Origin: Cryptomeria japonica
Lineage: Eukaryota > Streptophyta > Pinopsida > Cupressales > Cupressaceae
Direction of reading: 5' to 3'
Length of the DNA stretch: 64,000 nucleotides
NCBI RefSeq assembly: GCF_030272615.1
Contig: NC_081410.1
Span: forward strand, 139,602,849 to 139,666,848
Shown piece after piece: positions 1 through 12,156 of this stretch (the stretch's first letter is position 1; each line of letters begins with the position of its first letter). Position numbers and translations under genes: made by a program. Below the pieces are notes generated by a model. That model saw nothing but the letters and a program-made list of their open reading frames with translations. It was not told the DNA's origin and searched no databases.

Positions 1-522
1 TATCCAACACATAAGACATCCTAGAAATACAACAATAGGTCCTATCCACATGTTACATCAATGTTGGTCCATAACCTAGATCAATCGGGACCAAGTATAG
101 GTCCACATGCTTCAGCAATGATCTACAAACACCAAGTCTTGAAAAAAATCACCAACACCATCTTGAAACTCCATCAGAAGTTGCACCAACACCAATTATG
201 CAATGCATCAAAGATCTCCACCAAAATCTCTCTTGGTGAAACCCTCGCCTAAACTAGAAACAAATCTTCATAGCAAGAAGGATAAAATCCAATCACAAAA
301 CCAAAACCAACTAACCAAATATGAGTATAAGTATTATGAACATGTCAATTTCATCACTAGACTATACTGGAGTCAACCAGATCATGTCAGATCCAAGTTA
401 ACCAAAAACTACTCAACCTACCTAGACCAGAAGGGTGTTGGTAAAATATCCAAATAGCTAGTGTTGACATCAATGACAAAACATCAATGCAACACATAAT
501 CAATTCCACCAAATAGCCAAAA
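1..522 (-). mobile_element. RE1 3' LTR, cut by the window edge
   Basis: This is the inner part of the 3' LTR of a minus-strand Copia element. It aligns with 5808-6330 nearly base for base: both copies carry the phrases about 3-base-spaced ATG trimers, 'caataggtcctatccacatg' and the ending near 'caattccac..aatggccaa'. The LTR edge next to the polypurine tract is decayed (ccaaaa instead of the expected ccaaca). The outer end and the target duplication lie before the window. Confidence 0.9.
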
Positions 523-706
523 ATATCCCCCTTTGGCATTGATGGCAACACTAGATGTGAAAAACATCTAAGCACCAAGAAATGCCAAACAAGTCTCCCC
601 CTGTGGAAGACAGCCAACAATATCTCTCCCCTTTGAATAATATCTCTATAAAGTTCTGAATTTCTTTTTTTCACATCACTATCTCTCCCTCTTTGACATC
701 AATGCC
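523..706 (-). other. RE1 polypurine tract and a second PPT-like motif
   Basis: Read on the minus strand, 523-546 is GCCATCAATGCCAAAGGGGG followed by ATA, directly against the LTR, as expected for the primer of plus-strand DNA synthesis. A second copy of the same motif, on minus GGCATTGATGTCAAAGAGGG, lies at 681-706. Only the inner tract touches the LTR. The same pair occurs in three other elements of this window. Confidence 0.75.
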
Positions 707-853
707 AGAAATATGATAGAAATATCAAAGCAAAAACATAAGCCTCTGAATCTCAAAACTGACTACTCCTCCTGAGTAGTAGCATCCCACATTAGTGTCG
801 GAATGAATAGTATCTCTGATAATGCATACCAGACCGATGCCAAACCGCATTAA

Positions 854-2442
854 TCAAGTCTCTACTAGAGGAGAAAAAACCCCCAATCTGTCTCTCGGGT
901 ACTCAAATGATTCCTTAGATAAAGGTTTAGTGAAAATATCTGCAATCTATTCTTTAGTGTTCATATAAACTAGTTTAACTTCATTTGCTTCCACCTTCTC
1001 CTTCAAAAAGTTATACTTGATAGATATGTTCTTTGTCTTAAAATAAAATACTAGATTCTTTGATATATCAATAGCAGTAGAGTTATCACAGTGAATAACT
1101 ACCGTTGTATCACAATCCACCTTTATATCCTTCAACATTTGCTTCGTCCATAAAACTTGTGCACAATTAGTAGCAACAACAACATGCTCAGCTTCAGTAG
1201 TAGATAAAGAAGTACATGATTGTTTCTTGTTGATCCATAGAACCAACTTCTTTCCAAGAAAGAAAGCTCCATCAGAAGTACTTTTCTGGTCATCAACATC
1301 TCTAGCCCAATCAGCATCTGTATATGCGCATAAAGTAAAGTTATCATTCTTAGGGTACCATAAGCCATAATCTGATGTACCTTGCAAGTATCTAAAAATC
1401 CTTTTCACCGCCATCTCATGATTTTCTCTAGGATCACTCTAAAATATTGAAACAATACAAACATAATTCATAATGTCAAGCCTAGTTTGAGTCAAATAAA
1501 TTAGTCCTCCAATCATAGATTTGTATCTTGTAGGATTTATCAGCGCAGAAACATCTTTCCTTGTCAATTTCTCACTTGTAACCATAGGTGTACTTACCAG
1601 TTTAGAATCTCCCATACCAAATTTCTTCAATAATTCCTTAGCATATTTAATTTGATAGATAAAAATACCTTTGTTAGTCTGAGTAATCTACAAACCTAAG
1701 AAAAAATTCATCTCACCAATCATAGACATCTCAAATTATTTTTCCATGTTCTTAGAAAATTCTATGCATAATTTATCTTCACCTCCAAGAGTAATGTCAT
1801 CAACAAATACCTCAACAATTGGTATATCATCATTAGGGATTTTATAATATAAATTATTGTTAGAAATGCCCTTAGTAAAACCAAGCTTCAAAAGATATTT
1901 ATACAACCTTGCATACCAAGCTCTTGGTGCTTGTTTTAATCCATATAAAGCTTTCCTTAACCTACAACCATATCAGTATCATCTGATAGTGAAAAACCAT
2001 CAGGTTGCTCAATATAAACTTCCTCATCAATATCCTCATTCATGAAGGCACATTTAACATCCATCTGATAAACCTTGTAGTTTTTATAAGCAACATAGAC
2101 AAGAAATAATATTACAGCTTCAATCCTAGCTACCGATGCAAAAGTTTCTCCATAACAAATTCCTTCCTTCTGAGAATATCCTTTACAAACCAATCTAGCC
2201 TTATTCCTTATAACTTGACCATCCTCATTTAATTTATTCCTAAATACCCATTTAGTTCCAATATCATTTTTATTTTTAGGCCTGGGAACAAAAGTCCATG
2301 TGTTATTTTTCTCAATTTGATCTAATTCTTCTTCCATAGCTTTTAACCAAAATTCATCTTTACATGCCTCAATTACTGATACCGGTTCAACTTGTGAAAT
2401 CAAACATACCTCATTAGTTTCCAATATTCTTCTTGTCATCAC
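854..2442 (-). pseudogene. RE1 reverse transcriptase and RNase H, broken
   Basis: This is the Copia RT and RNase H part of pol, which would copy element RNA into DNA in the virus-like particle. The RT opens near 2442 with the family phrases [29 protein letters not shown] and [21 protein letters not shown] one-base deletion near 1960, after DTDMV, shifts the frame. The catalytic block is then read as VFVDD near 1800 in the next frame. From 1630 the frame gives STPMVTSEKL, YKSMIGGLIYLTQTR, the RNase H core TDADWARDVDDQKSTSD, TEAEHVVVATNC and HCDNSTAIDISKN. It ends with the tail IADIFTKPL and a TGA at 854. A TAG replaces the expected Gln in NTKE-Q-IADIF. Clearly inactive. Confidence 0.93.
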
Positions 2443-2529
2443 TCCATTGTTTTTATCTCAAATGATTTTGTCTTCAAAATGATTCAATCTCACATACCTA
2501 GGAGTCTTTTGACTCTTTGTTCCTCTTCC

Positions 2530-3690
2530 CTATTCTTCAATTACTATAGAATTCTCTGATGTTGCCGAAGTAACTGGTTCAACTCTATGTTCTGTTAAAG
2601 GTGCTACCGGTTGAGATATAATCATTTCCACTATTGTTTCCTTCTTATAAATTTTGATTTGACTTTTGCTCAACTCATCTACTTTGACATTAGCATTATC
2701 CACTATTATCTGCAATCTCTTGTTATAACATCTATATGCTTTACTTTCATTAGAATAACCAATAAATATGCCTTCATCACTTCTAGGATCAAATTTACCA
2801 ATAGTATCATCTCTACTGATATAACATTTAATACCAAAAATTCTAAAATACTTAATTGTAGGTGTATTGCCAAACCATAATTCATAAGGTTTCTTACCAG
2901 TTTGTCCTTTGATATGTACTATGTTGAATGTATAAACCAATGTACTAACTGCTTCTCTCCAGTAGATATGAGATAGATTAGCTTCCATCATCATTGTTCT
3001 AGAAGCATCCAAGATAGTTATGTTTTTCCTTTCCACAACTCCATTCTATTGAGGTGTCTGGCGAGCAGAAAATTATCTTCTAATACCATGCTTCTCACAA
3101 AATTTATTAAACTAACTGGATGTGAATTCTCCACCATGATCTGATCTCAAACATTTAATCTTAAATCCTATCTCAGTTTCCACTTTAGCCTTAAAGATTT
3201 TAAACTTTTCAAATGCTTCAAATTTTTCTCTCAAAAAAGTAACCCATATCATTCTAGAATAATCATCAATGATTACCATAAAATATCTATCACCATGAAA
3301 GATTTTAACTCTAGCAAGGCCACACAAATCAGTATGAATAAGATCAAGAACATCATTTGATTTATCTTGTATACTCCTAAAAGAGGTTCTAACCTGTTTG
3401 CCTATTTGACATTCTTTACATACCGGATTATAGAGCTTCATAATCTTAGGTATATCTCTAATAACCTTAGTTGAACTGAACTTTACAATGCAACCAAAAT
3501 TCACATGACACGGCCTTTTATGCCATAGCCAACTTTCATCAATCTGTGTAATCAAACATGTCTTCTCACCGGAGTTCAAATAAAATATGTTACCTTTTGT
3601 CTGTGTATTGGTTGCAATCTCCAAGCCAGATCTATTAATGATTTTGCATTTTTCATCCTTGAACAGTAGTTGAAATCCCTTATTTACCAA
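2530..3690 (-). pseudogene. RE1 integrase, broken
   Basis: This part would insert the DNA copy into the genome. The GAG-pre-integrase motif LWHKRPCHVNFGCIVK and the paired cysteines of VCKECQIGKQ are visible. The catalytic core begins LIHTDLCGLARVK and continues with VIIDDYSRMIWVTFL and RSDHGGEF, where the family has Gln rather than His. In-frame stops follow EFTSS, then at GIRR and at TPQ before NGVVERKN, each where other copies carry Gln or a sense codon. The C-terminal part (YWREAVSTLVYTFN, LWFGNTPTIKYFRIFG, GYSNESKAYRCYNKR) runs to about 2530, where a TAG follows NSIVIEE. Confidence 0.92.
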
Positions 3691-5076
3691 TTATCCTACA
3701 CTCAAAAGATTATGCTTCAAACCTTCAACATAATAAAGATTGTCAGTATTGTTCTTACCATCCAATGATATAGTTCCTTTTCCTTTGAACATACATTCCT
3801 TGTCATCTCCAAATTTAACTAGTCCACCATCAATTTCTTGCAAAGATAGAAACTTCCCTTTATCTCCAGTCATATGATGTGAACAACCACTATCAATTAC
3901 CCGTTCATCCTTATCCTCAATTTTAGTAGCAAGTGCCTTCTCTTCAGGTACATTCTCTTCCAGTGCTAGATCATCTTCCTTGATAGTCAGGAATACCCAT
4001 TCCTTCCCATTGTCAGATCCACTAGCAGAATCTTTTGTCAGTTCATCATCTGAATCAGTAATACCTTCCTCATCTGCTATGTAGCATAATTTATTTTTCT
4101 TGAATCCAAACTTTTTTTGATATCCAGGGTGAGGTTTAAATGATCTCTTAACTCTTTCTTCAAATCTTAAATTTCTTTCAGGACATCTAGATGCAAAATG
4201 ACCAATCTTATTGCATGCAAAACATTTAAAAGGTGCTTTTCCTTCATACTTACTTCTTATTTGTCCTTTCGGTACTCTTCTAGAAAATAATGCTTCAAGT
4301 TGCTCAAACTCATTATCTTCTCTCTTCATATCTTCTAATTATTTTGCATATAAAGCTCGCCAATCTTGCTTACCGGTTGCAGATGTAGATGCATGAAAAG
4401 TAAGTTCAGTCTTCACAACTCCAAAAGGTCCAAATTCCTCAAGCTCAAAAGCAGATAGTTTCCCAACGAAAGTATCACTCTTGATAGATGTATTAACCAT
4501 TGTTCTCAACTCATTGATAGTAGTAGACTTCATTTTGTAAGCCAATGGTAGGGCTCTTGGGACTTTAGAAACAAGTTCATCTTCACTCAGAGTTACACCA
4601 CAACATTGAATTCCCATAACAATCTTATTTACTCTTTCCATGAATGTAGTAGTAATCCTTTCATCTTCTTCCATCTTCAAGTTTTCATATCTCACCCAAT
4701 AACCATCAAGTTTAGCAATCTTTATTGTAGGGTCACCTTCATTAAGAGTCTACAACTTATCCCATATAACCTTTCCAGATGATTTGTTGGTTAATCCCAT
4801 TATTTTTTGATCAAAAAGTGCACACAAGAGGGCTTCTCTTGCTCTACAATAATTCTCAAGCTCCTTGTCCAGGTTTGCCGGAGGAGGATTGCCAGATCCT
4901 AGATTAAAGGGTGTGACACCATTTTGTGTGATCTCCTGAATCTCCTTGCCAAGACATCTTAGATGAGTCTCCATCTGAATCTTCCATATTGTATAATTTG
5001 TTCCTTCAAGCCTTGGTATATCCCTTTGAAAGATAGCTCTAGAAGAACTGGATGAGCTTGAACTGTTAGTCGCCAT
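3691..5076 (-). pseudogene. RE1 gag and protease, broken
   Basis: Gag forms the particle and binds RNA. It starts with ATG at 5076, just after a serine run, and shows LEGTNYTIWKIQMETHL, typical of Copia gag. A stop after VIWDKL (near 4748) and another after LYAK (near 4337) break it; both sit where homologues keep a sense codon. A complete CCHC zinc knuckle, CFACNKIGHFASRC, occupies 4183-4224. An acidic linker leads to the protease active-site motif VIDSGCSHHMTGD near 3870-3905. The frame ends at a TAG after LLSVG (3691), where homologues read Gln. Confidence 0.92.
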
Positions 5077-5120
5077 AGGATCTTCCTCAAGTGGTTAAGC
5101 TTTTTGTAGAGAGGACCAAA

Positions 5121-5132
5121 GCTTTGATACCA
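5121..5132 (-). other. RE1 primer-binding site
   Basis: On minus the sequence is TGGTATCAAAGC, one mismatch from TGGTATCAGAGC, the complement of the 3' end of initiator tRNA-Met used by most plant Copia elements. It lies three bases inside the 5' LTR. Confidence 0.85.
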
Positions 5133-5135
5133 ATT

Positions 5136-6330
5136 TCTAGATAGTTCAGATAACCAGAAGACAACTGAGAGGGGAGGTGAACCAGTTGTTAAAGATTACC
5201 AGAAGAATTAGCAATTTAAAACAATAATACCAAAATAGTAGTTAATCCAATTAAGCATAAACAATAATCACAGAATAAATTCATCCACAGAATATCAATA
5301 TTTGTACGTGGAAAACCCGGTAGAGGGAAAAACCACGGTGGGAAGCCTACCCACAGTCAGATAATACTTTTGTAGTAAGTATGTGAATTACAATGAAGGG
5401 ACCTACACTTGTAGGAAGGCCAATAGCCTAGAGCACACTACTCATCACAAAAGGAGTCTCACTAACTACATACAAATCTAGACTACAATCCGGAGAAGTG
5501 TTGAATTGCAAAAGATAGCATCTCGTATGCCTGAGTATAGTTTCGGTTAAGCTCAATACCAGAGGACTAAATCCTCTTATAGACCCAATTCAATCTCCAA
5601 TGATTGACCAAATCCTTTTCCTAAATGATATTACATTATTCACACATTACATTCCTTGACCATGACCTCTTACAATTACATGATCATCTACAATGAGATC
5701 TTACATCTTATTTATACAAACCCTCGATCTAAACAATCAGGTCGGCCACCAGACAATAAACCAATCACATAATTACAAACCATGTCAGCCTTAGACCAAA
5801 ACAAATAATATCCAACATATAAGACATCCCAAAAATACAACAATAGGTCCTATCCACATGTTACATCAATGCTAGTCCATAACCTAGATCAACCAGGACC
5901 AAGTATAGGTCCACACGCATCAGCAATGATCTCCAAATGCTAAGTCTCAAAAAAGATCACCAACAACATCCTGAAACTCCATTAGAAGCTGCACCAACAC
6001 CAATTATGCAATGCATCAAAGATCTCAACCAAAATCTCTTCCGATGAAAGCTTCACTAGAACCAGAAACCAATCTTCATAGCAAGCAAGATAGCATCCAA
6101 TCACCATACCAAAACCAAATGAACAAATATGAGTATGAGCATTATGAATAAATCAATTCTATCACCAGATTATAATGGAGTCAACTGGATCATGTAGGGT
6201 CCAAGTTAACTAAAAACTACTCAACCTACCGGGACCAGAAGGGTGGTGATAAAGCATCCAAACAGCTAGTGTTGACATCAATGACAAAAAATCAATGCAA
6301 CACATAATCAATTCCACAAAATGGCCAATA
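5136..6330 (-). mobile_element. RE1 5' LTR
   Basis: This is the full 5' LTR of the minus-strand element RE1, about 1.2 kb, matching 1-522 over its outer half. A TATA box (TATAAAT on minus) is at 5710-5716. The conserved Copia LTR block with CCACGGTGGGAAGCC is at about 5332-5350. Near the U5 end, ACAACTG (5161-5167) pairs with CAGTTGT (5183-5189) around a purine-rich loop that is C-rich in the RNA sense. The outer edge is decayed (ccaata). Beyond it lies an LTR of another family, so RE1 inserted into RE2. Confidence 0.88.
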
Positions 6331-6948
6331 ATTTTTTAATTGAGGGTTGAGGGTTTAGCTGACCATGTTAACAAAGTTGATGAATTATATATATAGGTGA
6401 TATATTCATGTAATTTAGGTGTTGAGGTTATGTCTGCATTATAAGAGAGAGGTTTATTTGCGAACAAGTGATTCATCCTTCGATGTTCTGATTGACGAGA
6501 GATTAGTGTTACAGAGTAGACATATGTGCTTAACCGATACTATAATCAGGCATTTAAAGATGTTATTCTTTTAGTTCATTTCTTTTGGATTGTATTCTAA
6601 ATCTTGTTGTAAGTCAGTGAGACTTCCCTGGGGGTTGTAGCCTTCTGAGCCATTATATTTGAGCAATGAGCTCTAGGTAGTGTGCCTGAATGCATGTGCA
6701 TTCCCCATTGTAACATTTTCACATACCACTACAATGTATCATCTTATTATGGGTAGGTTCCCATCATGGTTTTTCCCTTAACTGGGTTTTCCATGTCAAA
6801 ATCCTGGTGTTGTGTGTTGTGCTTTCAATTTTCTTATCTATCTTATTACTAAGGTTTATCAAATCTATGTTTTGTGATTAAGTTTTATATTTCGGTGAAG
6901 ACTGATTCACCCCTCCCTCTCAGTCTTCCTTCTTGGTTGCTACTAACA
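6331..6948 (+). mobile_element. RE2 LTR fragment (3' part)
   Basis: This is the distal part of a Copia LTR in plus orientation, ending ..CTACTAACA just before a tRNA-Met primer site. It carries the conserved block CATCATGGTTTTTCCC (about 6762-6778). It also carries a perfect 9-bp hairpin, GAAGACTGA (6897-6905) with TCAGTCTTC (6920-6928), around a C-rich loop. Its 5' part is missing because RE1 lies at its left edge; the missing part may lie left of the window. Confidence 0.85.
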
Positions 6949-6950
6949 AT

Positions 6951-6962
6951 TGGTATTAGAGC
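6951..6962 (+). other. RE2 primer-binding site
   Basis: TGGTATTAGAGC is one mismatch from the complement of the initiator tRNA-Met 3' end, two bases after the LTR end. Confidence 0.85.
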
Positions 6963-6992
6963 TAGATCCTCTAGTAGAAGCTTAATCTCTCG

Positions 6993-7205
6993 ATGAGATC
7001 CATGATGGCATCTGAAGGTGTTATCTTTAAGAAGGACAGTCTGAGATTTGATGGGAGTAACTATGCTATATGGAATGACTAGATGGAAGCGCAGTTGAAA
7101 TGTTTTGGTGAAGATTATTGGAAAATTACACATAATTCCTATACTGTTCCTCTGAATGGACAAAATACTCTTGATGAGATCAAGGAAGCTGAACATAAAG
7201 TTTGT
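6993..7205 (+). pseudogene. RE2 gag, N-terminal fragment
   Basis: The ATG at 6993 opens a Copia gag N-terminus with LRFDGSNYAIWND, then a TAG where relatives have Gln, then MEAQLKCFGEDYWKITHN. The frame is recognisable to about EAEHKVC. At about 7205 it passes abruptly into the gag of an unrelated Copia family (RE3). No continuation of this gag was found in the window, so the element is a fragment. Confidence 0.85.
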
Positions 7206-8272
7206 TAGGGAGAATAGAGGTGGAGAAATTTTTTAGAAGTAATTTTGAGATGTGGAACTTGAAGATGGAGTATTTGATAATAGATCGAGATCTGCTAGAT
7301 GTTGTTGATGTGAATGTCTCAAGACCCTCAAATCCTACTATGGCTTCTCAATATGATGTTATGGACCATAAAGCCATGGGTCTAATAATATTGTGCTTGG
7401 TAGACTCTATTCTAGTCAATGTCCATGAAGAGAATACTGCAAAGAAGCTATGGACTAAGCTTGGTGAAATGTATCAAGTGAAATACTTATTGAATCAATT
7501 TTTCTTAAGGAATAAATTATATTCCTTAAGAATGGAAGAATGTGGAGAAATTACAAATGACCTAGAAGCATTTAATATGTTGGTGGCACAATTGGTATTT
7601 GTTGGTGTTAAGATAGATGAAGAGGAGAAATGCCATATCTTACTTTGTTCTTTGCTTTATTTGTGGGATTCTCTTGTTATGGCTATCGGTAGTAATTCTA
7701 TTATTTTGAAGTCTAAAGATGTGGTGGGTGCCCTACTTGGTGAAGAGATGCAGAGGAAGGTATTTATTAGTTCAAAGGAATGCCTAACTATTCATGGAAG
7801 ACCTAAGGAAAAAGGCAAGAATGAGAAGTGCAATAAGTCCAAATCTAGAGGGAGATCAAAATAACCTAGAAATTCTAAAGTCATTTGCTAGAATTGCAGT
7901 GATTTAGGTCACATCTGTAAGGACTACAAAGAAGAAAAGAAGAAGCTTGATTCTGATTTTAAGTCTAAGAAGAAAGATGGTGATGCATTCATTGCAACTT
8001 TGGCTACTCATGCAGGTATTGATGCATGGTTAATTGACTCGGGTGCATCTTTTTATATGACTTCCAATAGAGATTGGTTTTCTAAATATGGATAATTTAT
8101 TGGAGGTAAAGTGTACTTGGTTGATGATTCATATTTAGATATTATTGGTCGTGGTACAAAGTTAGAATTAGATTTCATGATGGTATAATAAAAAGGATTA
8201 GTGGTATGTTGTATATCCCTGGATTAAAACAAAATTTATTATCTATGAGAAAACTGATAGATGTAGTGTGTA
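7203..8272 (+). pseudogene. RE3 gag and protease, broken (Tnt1-like Copia)
   Basis: This gag belongs to a different Copia family. The phrases RIEVEKF, NFEMWNLKMEYLI, DHKAMGLIILCL, AKKLWTKLGEMY, LRMEECGEI and LLCSLLYLWDSLVMAIGS are typical of Tnt1-like gag. The native start is missing: the frame joins RE2 gag at about 7205. The long frame stops at 7864, but reading resumes with a zinc knuckle lacking its first tryptophan neighbour (VIC-stop-NCSDLGH, about 7882-7925). The protease motif WLIDSGASFYMTS follows at about 8028-8067. Several stops then break the stretch to 8272. Confidence 0.9.
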
Positions 8273-8273
8273 G

Positions 8274-9692
8274 GTGGTCTTTTTTGATGCAGGATGTAAG
8301 ATGATTAAGGGTGCTATGGTGATCGCTAGAGTTGTTAGGTTTGACACTTTGTATAAGCTAGAGGCATACACTATTGAGTGTAATAGCACTTCTATAAAAA
8401 GTAAATTTGTGGATACTTCATCAAAATATTTGAGGGTTTCACCTTCAGCAAATGGACATGGCTTTTGGGTACCTAGGGGTGCTCTTTCTTTTGAATCAAA
8501 GTTACTTGTAGAGAAGACTATGTTATGGCACCAGAGGCTTGGCCACATTGGAGAAAAGGATCTAAGGACCTTGAAAAATAAAAACCTTGTTGAAGGTTTG
8601 AATGATTGTAATCTTAACTTTGATTTCTATGGGCATTGCATTTATAAAAAAACAAAACCACATTTAGTTTTACTTGAGTTCTCATAATCTTGTAGTGTTT
8701 TGGATCTTATTCATTCTGATGTGTTTGGTCCTATAGATGATCCTTCCATTGGAGAATCCACATATTATGTTTCATTTATCAATGATTTTAGTAGAAGAAC
8801 ATGGATATACTTTATAAAGAGTAAATCTAAATTTTTCAGTCATTTTAAATAATGTAAAGCAATGGTTGAATTGAAGACTAGAAAGAAAATTCAATGTTTG
8901 AAGAGTGATAATAGTGGTGAATTTTTCTCTAATGATTTTGATATATTATATAAAGATTGTAGCATTAACAAACAAAAGACAACTCCATATTCTCCATAGC
9001 AAAATGGAGTTGCAGAAAGAATTAACAGGACCTTGATGGAGAAGGCTAGGAGTATGTTGAGTGGTGCTAGTCTAGGACAAAATTTTTGGGTTGAAGCTAT
9101 TGCCACTACTTGCTACTTGATTAATAGGTCTTGTACGTCAACTCTTGTTGATAAAATGCTTATGGAAGTATGGTCAAGTCACAAGCCTTCATTGAGACAT
9201 CTTAGAGTTTTTGGTTGCGAGGCATATGAACATGTGTCAAAGGAGAAGTTAAAAAAGTTGGAGAAAAAGGCTATGAAATGTATCTTTATTGGTTATAGTT
9301 ATGGTGTGAAAGGATACAAGCTTTAGGATCCTGTTGCACAAAAGGTAATTCATAGTAGAAGTATTATTTTTAGAAAATTTAAGTCTCCTTCTATTACATT
9401 GCAACCAAAACAGAATATAAAGGAAGATGTGATTCAATTTTGTTATATGTCTGAAAGAGTTGAATTGAGTCCACTTGATAGGAAAGAAGTTGAGGAGAGA
9501 TCATCTATATTTGAATCTTCAAAAGAGGAGGAAGAACCTCCAACTTAGCTTGTTTGAAGGTCTACAAGACATAGACAACCACCTGAAAGGTATTCACTTG
9601 ATGATTGGAGATGTTTTTTTTTTTTTAAATACTAATGTGGATGAACCTAGATCTATAGAAGAGGCACTAGGTATGAATGATACAGAATCCTA
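8274..9692 (+). pseudogene. RE3 integrase, broken
   Basis: The GAG-pre-integrase motif MLWHQRLGHIGEKDLRTL is at about 8519-8573. The catalytic core is read as LIHSDVFGPI, INDFSRRTWIYF, KSDNSGEFFSNDF and YSP-stop-QNGVAERINRT. The first stop after LLEFS (8685) and those in HFK-stop-CKAM and SP-stop-QNG break it. The C-terminal frame from 9033 gives ARSMLSGASLGQNFW, LRHLRVFGCEAYEHV and CIFIGYSYGVKGYKL, then a TAG where relatives read tryptophan or another sense codon. A run of T at 9616-9626 precedes a frameshift. Confidence 0.9.
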
Positions 9693-9702
9693 AAAAATTT
9701 CT

Positions 9703-11210
9703 ATGGAAGAAGGAATGGCAAATTTGAAAAAGAATGATACATGGGATCTTGTACCATTGCCTGAAGGACAGAAGCTTGTTGGTTGTAAATGGGTGTTCAA
9801 GAAAAATATTGGTTCAGATGGAAGCATTGAGAAGTGTAAAGAAAGGTTGGTTGCAAAAGGCTACTCTCAGGTTAAGGGTGTTGATTATGATGAGATATTT
9901 TCTCCTATTGCAAAAATGACATCTATTAGGTTTTTTCTTTCTATTGTTGGTGCTTATGATTTAGAGGTTGATAAAATGGATGTGAAAACTTCTTTCCTTC
10001 ATGGTGATTTGGAGGAGGATATTTATATGAAATAGCCAGAGTACTATGTGGTCAAAGGTAAAAGTAATTTGGTTTGTAAATTGAAGAAATCCTTGTATGG
10101 TCTCAAATAGAGTCCTAGGATGTGGTACCAGAAATTTGATACATATGTGTTGAGTTTGGGATTTGAATGTTCTAAATTGGATCATTGTGTTTATTATAAA
10201 TCTAAAGGTGATCATTTCTTGTACATTGCATTATACGTTGATGATATGATATTCATTGGTAAAGGGAAAGGTATGATTTCAGAACTAAATTCTTAGCTTG
10301 CTGCTAAATTTGAAATGAAAGATCTTGGTGTAGCAAAACAAATTCTTGGGATGGAAATTAGAAGAGATAGAGTGAATAGAAAGCTATGGCTAGGCCAAAA
10401 TAAGTATGTGAATTCAATTTTATGGAGGTTCAACATGTAGGATTGTAGACCATTATGTGTTCCATTCATAGTTGGAATGAAATTATAATCTATTTCAAAT
10501 TGTGCTACATCTCCATCAGATATGGAAGACATGAGAAAATTTCCTTACCACAGTACAGTTGGAAGTTTCATGTATGTTATGGTCTGTTCTAGACCAGACA
10601 TTGACCAAGTAGTGGGAGTTCTTTCCAAATATATGTCTAATCCTGGTAGAGTTCATTAGGGTGTAGAAAGAGTCTTTAGATATTTGAAGGGTACCTCAAA
10701 TTATTCTTTTTGTTATCATAATAATTTGGTTGGAGACGTGATTTCCCTTCATATTCATGGTTATGTGCATTTAAACTAGGTAGGTGATATTGATAGAAAA
10801 ATATCCACCAGTGCTTATGTGTTTACATTATTTGGTGGTACAATTAGTTGGATGAGTAAGCAATAGGTTGTGTTTTCTTTTTCTACTATGAAAGAAGAGT
10901 ATATGGTAGCTATGCATGCTTGTAAAGAAGCCATTTGGCTTAAGAGACTATGTTCAGATATTGGAATAAAACAAGGTGTGGTGATAGTCAAAGTTTGATC
11001 TGCCTAGCTAAGAACCTGGCATTTCATGCCTAAACCACACACATTGATGCTCAGTATCATTTTGTTAGAGATATGGTTGAAGATGGCAAGGTGAAGCTAG
11101 TTAAGGTAGAGAATTTGATGAATATTGTAGATTCTTTAACTAAGGTTGTGAGCACAACAAAATTTAAATTGTGTTCAGAGTTTATGGGCCTCATGGCCCC
11201 TAGCAATTAA
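9703..11210 (+). pseudogene. RE3 reverse transcriptase and RNase H, broken
   Basis: The RT opens with MEEGMANLKKNDTWDLVPLP, GCKWVFKKN and VDKMDVKTSFLHGDLEEDIY. Stops follow YMK and LYGLK (Gln expected in LKQSPR). The catalytic motif LYVDDMIF lies at about 10231-10255. RNase H is seen as VGSFMYVMVCSRPDI, GDIDRKISTSAYVF, FSTMKEEYMVAMHACKEAIWL, then, after a frameshift near 10975, CLAKNLAFHA and VRDMVEDGKVKLVKVE. The tail ends with a TAA at 11208-11210. Family and domain order are clear; the gene is dead. Confidence 0.92.
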
Positions 11211-11250
11211 TTTAATGTATTGATACTCCCTTTATTGGAAGGTATTTGAC

Positions 11251-12156
11251 AAGTGGGAGAATGTTGGGAAAATGGTGTCTCAACCTTGCATTTACATGAG
11301 GTTAATATTTATAATAAGTTTTTGTTTGAGCACGAAATGGTATGAAATTCTCCCCAAAGGTTCGGATTGGATAGATAAGCATGCCGGTAAATTTTCATCA
11401 CAAGATAATAGCTAGTTTAAAAGATATTAAAGTTTCCATTTTGGGAGGTTGTGAGGAAAGGTTTAAATTTAATTTTGAGTGCTTTAGACCCTCTGAAATG
11501 TCTTGAAAAGTGGGTGTGACTAGCATAGCAAGTTACAAGGTGATAGAGCACTTCACAAGCTTTTCGATGCATCAAATGATTCATCAATTGGACACCCTAT
11601 TCAAAATTTATGGCCTTTGGAAGTTTGGACTCCTGAAATAGGAAATATAAATTGTATCTCACACATAAATGAGTTGTAAAAGGGAGAAACATGTGTTGAT
11701 GTGTGTTCTGACATGTTATAGGACATCTAGAATGGAGACAAGGTAGGCTCTACTTTATTGGGTTGTTTTAGCCCATGGTTTGTAATATTGTTTGATGATT
11801 TCATGTATTGTATCTCCTATATATGAGGTGTGTGAGATAGAGGTTGTGTGTAAGAGTCTTATGGCTATTGAGTTACCTCTGAATCTCTAATTAGTGGTAC
11901 TCCTATGAAGAGCTTGCTTTGCAAGTATACTGTAATATGTTATTGATTATTGAGTAATATATTGAGTTGCTTTTAAAGATTGGGGTTTTTCTCCTAAAAG
12001 GGTTTTCCCCATGTAAATCACTATGTTGTGGTGTGCATGATATTATGTTTATTTATGTTAAGTTTATGTAACTGTTGTAACAATTTGTAAAAAAAATTGC
12101 ATTATCTCCTCTCAAGGTTAGTGTAGGAAGTTGTTTTGTTACTTAACTTCCTTACA
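11251..12156 (+). mobile_element. RE3 polypurine tract and 3' LTR
   Basis: The purine tract AAGTGGGAGAATG (11251-11261) leads straight into TGTTGGGAAAATGG at 11262. The LTR ends with ..CTTCCTTACA at 12156, so it is about 895 bp. A TATA box (TATATATG) is at 11819-11826 and the block GGGTTTTTCTCCTAAAAGGG at about 11983-12002. It shares no obvious sequence with the RE2 LTR at the other end, so the two ends of this composite come from different families. No matching 5' LTR exists in the window. Confidence 0.85.
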
